This document shows positions 56,334 to 63,105 of a DNA stretch of 64,000 nucleotides, piece by piece. The notes beneath the pieces were generated by a model. That model was not told where the DNA came from. It searched no databases and saw only the letters and a program-made list of their open reading frames with translations. The position numbers and the translations under genes are program-made. Within the stretch, counting starts at the first letter, position 1. Each line of letters opens with the position of its first letter. The stretch covers positions 496,001 to 560,000 of the forward strand of contig NZ_CABGGS010000023.1 in assembly GCF_902158555.1 (NCBI RefSeq), read 5' to 3'. This stretch comes from Klebsiella spallanzanii (lineage in GTDB: Bacteria; Pseudomonadota; Gammaproteobacteria; Enterobacterales; Enterobacteriaceae).

Positions 56334-57007
56334 GTGAAACACAGACCGATGTAGACAATATTTTCCTCAATCCAGGTAGCGAGGATCTGACAGAAACAAC
56401 CTATCGACAGCTACTGGAAATGATCCAGCAGGGACGGATCCCCACCAATATGCCATTGCAGGAACGGGCGCTGGCGGCCGCGCTGGGGGTCTCGCGCACG
56501 CCGCTGCGTGAAGCCTTCAGCCGTCTGGTTGGCGGCGGCTTCGCGACGCGGGTTGGTCGTGGGCAGCTCATCGTGAAAGAGCCCACACTCCGCGAATATC
56601 TGGAGATTCTGCAACTGCGGATTCTGCTTGAGGGGGAGGCGGCGTTTGCCGCCGCGTCCCGCATGCCGACGGAGCAGGCGCAATCGGTGATTAGCGTGTT
56701 GGCTGCCCACCGTCAGGCGCGGGACTTTTCCGCTTCTGAGAATCATCGTATCGATAACCTGGTCCACCAGACGATTGCCGCCCACTGCGGCAACGCCATG
56801 CTTGAAAGCATGATTTTTGATTTACGTATTAAAGCGCGCACTTTTGACCAGAACGGCACCGTCGCCCGCTTCGAGCCCGGCTGCCAGGAGCATATCGCGC
56901 TAATGGAACGCATTCTCGCCGGTGATGCGCCGGGGGCCAGAGAGGCGATGGTCTTTCATCTGACCCAGGCGCGGGCCGGTATCGTCGCCCGATTTACGGC
57001 AATCTGA
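56330..57007 (+). CDS. GntR-family regulator (FCD subfamily)
   Basis: 225-residue FadR-type GntR regulator: winged helix in about residues 20-85 (RIPTNMPLQERALAAALGVS, then RTPLREAFSRL) and an all-alpha FCD ligand domain with the metal-type residues in NHRIDNLVHQTIAAH. It is translationally coupled to pxpC. The TTGGTATACCAA site in the divergent promoter at 50728 matches the operator class, so it most likely controls both arms. Confidence 0.9.
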   Translation: MSETQTDVDNIFLNPGSEDLTETTYRQLLEMIQQGRIPTNMPLQERALAAALGVSRTPLREAFSRLVGGGFATRVGRGQLIVKEPTLREYLEILQLRILLEGEAAFAAASRMPTEQAQSVISVLAAHRQARDFSASENHRIDNLVHQTIAAHCGNAMLESMIFDLRIKARTFDQNGTVARFEPGCQEHIALMERILAGDAPGAREAMVFHLTQARAGIVARFTAI

Positions 57008-57023
57008 GTAGGGAAGAAGGGTA

Positions 57024-57962
57024 ATGAACAAACTGAACGAACAAGCCAATGGGGTTTACATTATTTCCGCGACGCCGTTTACCGACAGCGGCGAGCTGGA
57101 TTTAGCCAGCGCGGATAGCCTGACCGATTTCTATCTCGAAAAAGGCGTCAGTGGGATCACTATTCTCGGCATGATGGGCGAGGCGCATAAGCTTACCGAA
57201 GAAGAAGCGTTGAGCTTTATGCAGCGGGTGCTGGCGCGGGTGAACGGGCAAGTGCCGGTGGTGGTTGGCGTCAGCCATGCTTCCCACCGTCATGTGGAGC
57301 GTCTGGCGAAAACGGCGATGGATAAAGGCGCTGCCGGGGTCATGCTGGCGCCGGGTCCGAATCTGGCAACCGACCCGCAGGTGGAAAACTATTTTCTTAG
57401 CGTTGCGAAGCTGCTGGGCAACGAGGTGCCCATTTGCCTGCAGGACTTCCCGCAATCGACCAAAGTTCATACCTCTGTTCCGGTGATGTTGCGGCTGATC
57501 GAAGCGCTGCCGCAAATCGTGATGCTTAAGCATGAGGATCTACCGGGAATGCGCAAACTTAGTCAGCTGCGCAGTCAGAGCGAGGCGCAGGGGCTGCGCC
57601 GCATCAGCGTGCTGGTGGGTAACGGCGGGCTCTTTTTGCCGCAGGAGCTGGCGCGCGGAGCCGACGGGGCGATGACCGGCTTTGCCTGGCCGGAAATGCT
57701 AGTGCAGGTGTGCCAGGCCTATGCCGAGGGTAATCCGGGACGCGGTGAGGATATTTTCGATTGCTACCTGCCGCTGCTGCGCCATGAGTTTCAGTACGGC
57801 ATTGGGCTGGGGCTGCGCAAAGAGGCGCTACATCGGCGCGGGGCGATAAAAAGTGCAGCGGTCCGCCAGCCGGGGCCGACTCTTGACCGTACCGATCTCC
57901 AGGAACTGAGCGGGCTGATGGCTCGCCTGGAACGCAAACTTGCCGACAAGGGGCTGAACTGA
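57024..57962 (+). CDS. DHDPS-family lyase lacking the relay tyrosine (rightward arm)
   Basis: 312-residue DHDPS/NAL-family barrel. The Schiff-base lysine is Lys169 (IVMLKHEDLPG), but the YNxP motif is replaced by Gln140-Asp-Phe-Pro (ICLQDFPQS), and GTTGE by GMMGE. It therefore belongs to a divergent subgroup that must protonate by other means or do different chemistry. The paralog on the leftward arm keeps the tyrosine. It lies 17 bp after the GntR gene and overlaps the SDR gene by one base. Confidence 0.84.
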   Translation: MNKLNEQANGVYIISATPFTDSGELDLASADSLTDFYLEKGVSGITILGMMGEAHKLTEEEALSFMQRVLARVNGQVPVVVGVSHASHRHVERLAKTAMDKGAAGVMLAPGPNLATDPQVENYFLSVAKLLGNEVPICLQDFPQSTKVHTSVPVMLRLIEALPQIVMLKHEDLPGMRKLSQLRSQSEAQGLRRISVLVGNGGLFLPQELARGADGAMTGFAWPEMLVQVCQAYAEGNPGRGEDIFDCYLPLLRHEFQYGIGLGLRKEALHRRGAIKSAAVRQPGPTLDRTDLQELSGLMARLERKLADKGLN

Positions 57963-58747
57963 TGGATTTTATGATTAGCGGAAAAACGGCGCTGGTTTGC
58001 GGAGCGGGAAGCGGTTTAGGGCGCGCGATGGCCCAGGCGCTGGCCGCTGAAGGCGTAAAGGTTGCGGTAACCGGACGCAATGAAGAAAAGCTGGCGGAAA
58101 CGGTGGCGCTGATTACTCAGGCCGGAGGGGAAGCCCGGGCCTGGCGGCTGGATCTGACAACTCCTCAGACCTTCGATACGGTCCTTGACGAGATCCGTCG
58201 ACGCTTCGGTGCGATAACCATTCTGGTAAATAACTCGGGCGGTCCCGCGCCTTCCACCGCTTCTGGCGTTGACGCGGAGGTCTGGCAGCAGCAGTTTAGC
58301 GCCATGGTCAGCTCGCTCATTCAGTTAACCGATAAGGTGCTTCCCGATATGCGTGCGGAGGGCTGGGGGCGCATCATTACCAGCACCTCTTCCGGCGTAG
58401 TCGCGCCGATTGCCAGGTTAGGGGTATCAAATACCCTGCGCATGGCGCTGGTGGGATGGTCGAAAACGCTGGCTGCGGAGGTTGCCGCCAGCGGAATTAC
58501 GGCGAACGTGTTGGTGCCGGGACGCATTGCCACCGAGCGCGTTGGTCAGCTTGACGCCGCGCGCGCCGGGCGTGAAGGGATCAGCGTTGAGACGGTGCGC
58601 AGCAGCAGCCAGCAGACCATCCCGGTCGGGCGCTACGGTCGCCCGGATGAATATGGCGCGGCGGCGGCGTTCCTCGCCAGCCAGCAGGCGTCGTTTATCA
58701 CCGGCAGCGTGCTGCGGGTTGATGGCGGCATGATCCCCTCTCTTTAA
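57962..58747 (+). CDS. Divergent SDR with SNxxR in place of YxxxK
   Basis: 261-residue short-chain dehydrogenase-like protein. The cofactor loop GAGSGLG (14-20) and NNSGG are normal, and Ser143 is in place, but the catalytic Tyr-x-x-x-Lys is replaced by Ser156-Asn-Thr-Leu-Arg160 (LGVSNTLRMALVG). This substitution is seen in a divergent SDR subfamily, so the enzyme may still bind NAD(P) while using other catalytic groups. TGATG overlap with the lyase gene shows coupling. Confidence 0.85.
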   Translation: MDFMISGKTALVCGAGSGLGRAMAQALAAEGVKVAVTGRNEEKLAETVALITQAGGEARAWRLDLTTPQTFDTVLDEIRRRFGAITILVNNSGGPAPSTASGVDAEVWQQQFSAMVSSLIQLTDKVLPDMRAEGWGRIITSTSSGVVAPIARLGVSNTLRMALVGWSKTLAAEVAASGITANVLVPGRIATERVGQLDAARAGREGISVETVRSSSQQTIPVGRYGRPDEYGAAAAFLASQQASFITGSVLRVDGGMIPSL

Positions 58748-58761
58748 CGTGGAAAATGCCG

Positions 58762-60207
58762 ATGAATGAGGCTATACGTAGTCCGACCCTGGTGATTCGT
58801 AACGTGCTGCTGTTTGATGGCGGCGGTGAGCCGCCGATACCCGCGGATGTGGCGATTACTGGCGAATTTATTACGACCATCGGCGCACCGGGTTCGCTGG
58901 CCGGGGGACATATCGTTGAGGCGCACGGCCTGGCGCTGGCGCCGGGGTTTATTGATGTTCATACCCATGACGACCGGGCGCTGTTAATGCCGGGGATGAT
59001 GACCGCAAAATTGTCCCAGGGCGTGACGACGGTGATGACCGGCAACTGTGGTCTGAGCCTGGCGCCGGCGCGAATGGCGAACGTTCCCGCACCGCTGGAT
59101 CTGATAGCGACTCCCGAATGGTTACGCTTTCCCCATTTTGCCGACTATCTGGCGGAGCTGGTCAGTAGCGGTATTGCCGTCAACGCCGCCTGCATGGTAG
59201 GGCATACTACGCTTCGCGCCAGCGTGATGGGGGATTCTCTGGATCGTCGCGCCAGCGAAGAGGAGTGTTGCCGGATGCGGGAACTGCTTGAAGCATCTCT
59301 TGCCGCCGGTGCGTTTGGTTTCTCGACCGGGACTTTTTATCCGCCGGCGCGGGCTGCCACTATCGATGAGATTGTCGCGGTGGCTGAACCCTTGGCGCGC
59401 TATGGAGCGTTCTACGCGACCCATATGCGTAACGAGGCTGAAGCGGTGCTGGACTCGCTTGATGAAACCTATGAGATTGGCCGTCGGTTGGGGGTAAGGG
59501 TACTGATCTCTCACCATAAATTAGCCGGGGTGAAAAACCATGGTCGTTCGCGGGAAACGCTGGCCAGTATTCAGGCCGCCCGCGCTCGCCAGCCGGTATC
59601 GCTGGATTGTTACCCCTATAACGCCTCATCCACGACCTTAAATCCGGACTTTATCGCCAGAGCGGCCAGGGTGCTGGTGAGCTGGTCGACGCCGTATCCC
59701 CAGCATGCCGGACGGCTGCTGGCTGAGATTGCGGTCGAATGGGGCATTAGCGATGAAGCGGCCGCGCAGCGGCTGATGCCCGCCGGAGCTATCTATTTCA
59801 TGATGGATGAGGATGATGTCCAGCGTATTCTGGCTTTCCCGCCAACGATGATTGGTTCTGACGGCATGCCGCACGATGAGCATCCGCACCCGCGCTTATG
59901 GAGTACTTTCCCCCGCGTACTGGGTCATTACAGTCGCGAACTGGGGCTGTTCCCGCTGCACACGGCGATTAATAAGATGAGCGGCCTTCCCGCTGCTGAA
60001 CTGGGTATTGACCGTCGCGGGCGGATTGCCGCCGGGTATTATGCCGATATGGTGCTTTTTAACCCACAGACGGTGCAGGACAGCGCCACTTTTGCGCAAC
60101 CACGTACCCGGGCTGAGGGTATTGAGAAGGTGTGGGTCAATGGCCAGCTGGCCTGGGATGACGGTGAAATCCGCCATCAGACGGCGGGGCGGGTTATTCG
60201 ACGCTAA
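58762..60207 (+). CDS. N-acyl-D-amino-acid deacylase (D-aminoacylase family)
   Basis: Amidohydrolase-superfamily zinc enzyme, 481 residues, removing acyl groups from N-acyl-D-amino acids. Landmarks: HxH (DVHTHDD), the bridging cysteine in TGNCGLS characteristic of D-aminoacylases, LISHHKLAG with further metal ligands, and the catalytic Asp in IGSDGMPHDE. The ATG at 58762 is better spaced from GTGGA than the ATG at 58756. Last gene of the rightward arm. Together with lyases, Pxp proteins and aminotransferase it suggests use of an acylated or cyclic amino acid. Confidence 0.88.
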   Translation: MNEAIRSPTLVIRNVLLFDGGGEPPIPADVAITGEFITTIGAPGSLAGGHIVEAHGLALAPGFIDVHTHDDRALLMPGMMTAKLSQGVTTVMTGNCGLSLAPARMANVPAPLDLIATPEWLRFPHFADYLAELVSSGIAVNAACMVGHTTLRASVMGDSLDRRASEEECCRMRELLEASLAAGAFGFSTGTFYPPARAATIDEIVAVAEPLARYGAFYATHMRNEAEAVLDSLDETYEIGRRLGVRVLISHHKLAGVKNHGRSRETLASIQAARARQPVSLDCYPYNASSTTLNPDFIARAARVLVSWSTPYPQHAGRLLAEIAVEWGISDEAAAQRLMPAGAIYFMMDEDDVQRILAFPPTMIGSDGMPHDEHPHPRLWSTFPRVLGHYSRELGLFPLHTAINKMSGLPAAELGIDRRGRIAAGYYADMVLFNPQTVQDSATFAQPRTRAEGIEKVWVNGQLAWDDGEIRHQTAGRVIRR

Positions 60208-60259
60208 AAAAGTACCGTTCACCGCTCGGCCAGCGTTGATGGCTGGCTTCGGTGAACGG
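60206..60259 (-). terminator. Hairpin terminator between convergent genes
   Basis: CCGTTCACCG (60215-60224) / CGGTGAACGG (60250-60259), with an inner GCCAGC/GCTGGC stem, followed on the minus strand by T6 (60211-60206). It is an intrinsic terminator for the leftward iminopeptidase gene and may also end the D-aminoacylase transcript. Confidence 0.8.
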
Positions 60260-60265
60260 CAGGAA

Positions 60266-61168
60266 TTATGTTGAGGAGAGCACGTGGCTTAAAAAATCGC
60301 TCACCGTCTTCATGCATAGCTCGCGCTCTTCCACGTGCGGCATATGGCTTGAGGATTCAAAAATGGTCCACTGCGCGCCGGGGATGTGGTCCATAAAGGG
60401 CTGTACCACTTCCGGTGTGGCTTCATCGTAGCGCCCGGAAATCAGCAGCACCGGAATCTGAATCTGCGCGAGGCGGTCGATAATTGTCCACTCTTTCATA
60501 CTGCCAATGACGTGGAATTCGGTGGGGCCATTCATCGCGTGATACACCGTTGGGTCGGCATCCATCGCATCAAAGGTGCGCCGTACTTCCGGCGGCCAGG
60601 GATCAAGCCGACAGACGTGGCGTTGATAAAATACTGCGCTTGCTGCCTTATATTCTGCACTGTCCAGGGTACCCGCAGCCTCATGTTCGAGCAGCGTCTG
60701 CTGGACGTCGGCAGGGAGCTGCGCCCGGAGTTCTGCTGCGCCCTGTAGCCACAGCGCCATTGAGGCCGGAGAGTTGGCGATAATCAGCGCTTTTAAGCCC
60801 GTTGGTTGCGTCACGGCGTGTTCCGCGCCTAGCATACCGCCCCACGATTGACCGAGCAGGGCGTAATTATCGGCAATATCGAGATATCGCAGCAGGTTAT
60901 CCAGTTCGTCGAGGAACAGCGCTGGTTGCCAGAAATCGGCAGGATGCTGCGGCAGATGAGTTGAACGGCCGTTGCCAAGCTGATCGTAGTGGATCACCGC
61001 TCGCCCGCCGAGGGCGATATCACGGAACGCATCGACATAATCGTGCGTACATCCCGGCCCGCCGTGGGCAATAACCAGCGGCGTCAGTCCACTATGGGTA
61101 TCGCCGCAAATACGAAACCAGGTTTGGTATTCCCGAAACGGGGCGTAGCCTTCGCTAATGGTGTACAT
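60266..61168 (-). CDS. Proline iminopeptidase (alpha/beta hydrolase), copy 1
   Basis: 300-residue proline iminopeptidase-family hydrolase (tricorn factor F1 type) that removes N-terminal proline or other residues from short peptides. HGGPG oxyanion loop (35-39), nucleophile Ser108 in GQSWGG, acid Asp in SGRYDEATP and His in SSHMP are intact. No signal peptide, so cytosolic. It is read in the same direction as and downstream of the LuxR gene, but has its own lux-box-like site 65-82 bp before its start. Confidence 0.9.
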   Translation of the reverse strand: MYTISEGYAPFREYQTWFRICGDTHSGLTPLVIAHGGPGCTHDYVDAFRDIALGGRAVIHYDQLGNGRSTHLPQHPADFWQPALFLDELDNLLRYLDIADNYALLGQSWGGMLGAEHAVTQPTGLKALIIANSPASMALWLQGAAELRAQLPADVQQTLLEHEAAGTLDSAEYKAASAVFYQRHVCRLDPWPPEVRRTFDAMDADPTVYHAMNGPTEFHVIGSMKEWTIIDRLAQIQIPVLLISGRYDEATPEVVQPFMDHIPGAQWTIFESSSHMPHVEERELCMKTVSDFLSHVLSST

Positions 61169-61232
61169 GAATGATCTTTACCCTGATAAGTGGACCGGCT
61201 TTCAGGGTAAAGGGTCGCAACCAACGCTGAAC

Positions 61233-61250
61233 ACTAGCAAAAATGCTAGT
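61233..61250. promoter_or_regulatory. lux-box-like dyad upstream of iminopeptidase copy 1
   Basis: ACTAGCAAAAATGCTAGT: perfect 7-bp arms with a 4-bp spacer, 65-82 bp upstream of the gene's start. Its reverse complement matches the site at 62115 in 15 of 18 positions. Predicted binding site of the LuxR-type regulator encoded just to the right. Confidence 0.75.
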
Positions 61251-61252
61251 TC

Positions 61253-62005
61253 TTAGCTGTCGAGCAGACGGTAATGCAGGGCGCGAACCACCGCCTGTAC
61301 GCGATTGCTGGCGCCGAGTTTTCTGGCTGCGGTATTTAGGTGCAACGTCACCGTTGCTACCGAGCGATGCAGTTTGCGGGCGATCTCTTTGGCGGTGAGC
61401 CCTTCAGCAGACCACGCCAGACATTCGCGCTCACGATTGCTTAGCTTCACGTGGCGGCAGGTCAGCATGGTGCTGTCGAATAGCGGAAAGGCCGACTCCT
61501 GGAACTGGTGGGCTATCAGCATCAGCTGCGCCAGGGTCGCGCTGATTTCCCGTTCCTGACGCTGGCCGGTATGGATGCCGGTGAGGGTCACAAATCCGCC
61601 GTTGGGGAGATGCAGGGGAACCGTTGCTCCACAGGGCATATTGTGTTCACGCATATAGTCGGTGACGGCGGTAGCATGATCGTCCAGCCTGCCGCGCAGC
61701 ATGCTACTGTCTGGTCGTTGATAGGACCAGACAAAGGGCGCGCAGCTCTCCAGCGCACAGTGCTGTACTGGATCAACCTGGTAATATCCTCGCTCGCACC
61801 ATAGCTGGCGCATATCCTCCGGCACATTGCACGTTTTCAGCAGCGATGGCGTAATCAGCTCTCCCTCCAGCGAACGCGGGACCGGCGTGTAGTCGTAAAT
61901 GACTGCGTCAAATCCCAGCGTTCGGGTGTGCTGGAAAAGCCCTATGAATGCGTCATCCAGGCTGGCTGCCCGGGTGCTGCCGGGGTGTTCAAACTCCAGT
62001 CGCAT
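61253..62005 (-). CDS. LuxR solo of the plant-responsive OryR/PipR subfamily
   Basis: 250-residue LuxR-family protein: an autoinducer-binding domain (about 15-165) and a GerE helix-turn-helix (LSNRERECLAWSAEGLTAKE, then IARKLHRSVATVTLHL). Relative to TraR, Trp57 is Met65 and Tyr61 is Trp69, while Asp70, Pro71 and Trp85 equivalents are kept (Asp78, Pro79, Trp93). That Met/Trp pair defines the subfamily that senses plant-derived compounds rather than acyl-homoserine lactones. No luxI-type synthase is in the window. The start has a strong AAGGGGG site. The gene lies between two iminopeptidase genes, as in xccR/oryR/pipR loci. Confidence 0.9.
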   Translation of the reverse strand: MRLEFEHPGSTRAASLDDAFIGLFQHTRTLGFDAVIYDYTPVPRSLEGELITPSLLKTCNVPEDMRQLWCERGYYQVDPVQHCALESCAPFVWSYQRPDSSMLRGRLDDHATAVTDYMREHNMPCGATVPLHLPNGGFVTLTGIHTGQRQEREISATLAQLMLIAHQFQESAFPLFDSTMLTCRHVKLSNRERECLAWSAEGLTAKEIARKLHRSVATVTLHLNTAARKLGASNRVQAVVRALHYRLLDS

Positions 62006-62114
62006 ATAACCCCCTTTACGTTAAACGAGACCTGCGACGGGCACGATTTGTGCAAACCCGTCAATAGCTCGCTCTGAGGTATGCAATTCCGATGCCGTCC
62101 CGGCGCAGCGCAAA

Positions 62115-62132
62115 ACTAGTATTTTTGCTAAC
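62115..62132. promoter_or_regulatory. lux-box-like dyad upstream of iminopeptidase copy 2
   Basis: ACTAGTATTTTTGCTAAC, matching the reverse complement of the 61233 dyad at 15 of 18 positions, 74-91 bp upstream of the copy 2 start codon. The similar spacing to both genes makes it a second target site of the LuxR protein. Confidence 0.7.
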
Positions 62133-62205
62133 TGTTCAGCTTCTGACGTTGCCGTTAGCGTTAAGGCAACGCCACACCAGCAGCATCGACGACGAGGAAC
62201 ACACC

Positions 62206-63105
62206 ATGTGGAGCGAAATAGCGCCCGATCAGTGCCATAACATTGCCGTGGATGGTTATAACGTCGTGGCTTATCAATTTGGCGACGGCGATGAGACCGT
62301 TCTCTGCCTCAACGGCGGACCGGGGCTGCCCTGCGACTATTTGCGAGAGGCTCACTCCTGCCTGAAGCAGCACGGCTACCGGGTGATAGCCTTTGATCAA
62401 CTGGGAACCGGGAAATCCGACCGACCGGATGACGCCAGCCTGTGGACCATGGCGCGCTACGTACGTGAAGTGGAAACCGTCCGCCAGGCGCTGGGGCTCG
62501 GTAAAGTGCACCTGCTTGGTCATTCGTGGGGCGGATGGCTGGCGATTGAAGTGGCATTGCACCATCCTGGCGCAATTCGCTCGCTGATTCTCGAAAATAC
62601 CGTCGCCGATATGCCGCATCTGGTGCAGGAACTGAACCGCCTGCGCGGTGCGCTGGGACCCGAAACCGTCGCCATGATGCAGCGCTATGAGGCGCTGGGC
62701 TGGCTGGAGCACCCGGCCTATCAGGCGGCGATTACGCTGCTTAATTATCGCCACGTTTGCCGCCTTGATGTGTGGCCCGAACCGGTTAAGCGATCGCTTG
62801 AGGACTGGAATATGGGGCCGTATATCACGATGCAGGGGCCGAACGAATTTCTCTATACCGGTAATTTAAAAACGTGGAGCCGCAGTGCTGAACTGGGTTC
62901 GATCCGCTTGCCGTGCCTGATAACCAGCGGGCAGCATGATGAACTTACCCCCGCCTGCGCCCTGAAGATGAAGCAGGGACTGGCGAACGCCGAAATAGCC
63001 ATTTTTGCCAATAGCAGCCATATGCCGTTTTACGAAGAGCCGCAGGCTTACTACCCGGTACTGCTCGATTTTCTGGCGCGCCAGCGTGATGCGGGAGGCC
63101 GTTGA
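62206..63105 (+). CDS. Proline iminopeptidase (alpha/beta hydrolase), copy 2
   Basis: 299-residue paralog of copy 1: NGGPG oxyanion loop (36-40), Ser107 in GHSWGG, SGQHDELTP acid region, SSHMP histidine. The open frame continues back to 62092, but that extension contains the lux-box-like dyad, while the ATG at 62206 has GAGGA at good spacing and gives the family's normal N-terminus. It is divergent from the LuxR gene and coupled (TGATG) to the downstream permease gene. Confidence 0.9.
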   Translation: MWSEIAPDQCHNIAVDGYNVVAYQFGDGDETVLCLNGGPGLPCDYLREAHSCLKQHGYRVIAFDQLGTGKSDRPDDASLWTMARYVREVETVRQALGLGKVHLLGHSWGGWLAIEVALHHPGAIRSLILENTVADMPHLVQELNRLRGALGPETVAMMQRYEALGWLEHPAYQAAITLLNYRHVCRLDVWPEPVKRSLEDWNMGPYITMQGPNEFLYTGNLKTWSRSAELGSIRLPCLITSGQHDELTPACALKMKQGLANAEIAIFANSSHMPFYEEPQAYYPVLLDFLARQRDAGGR

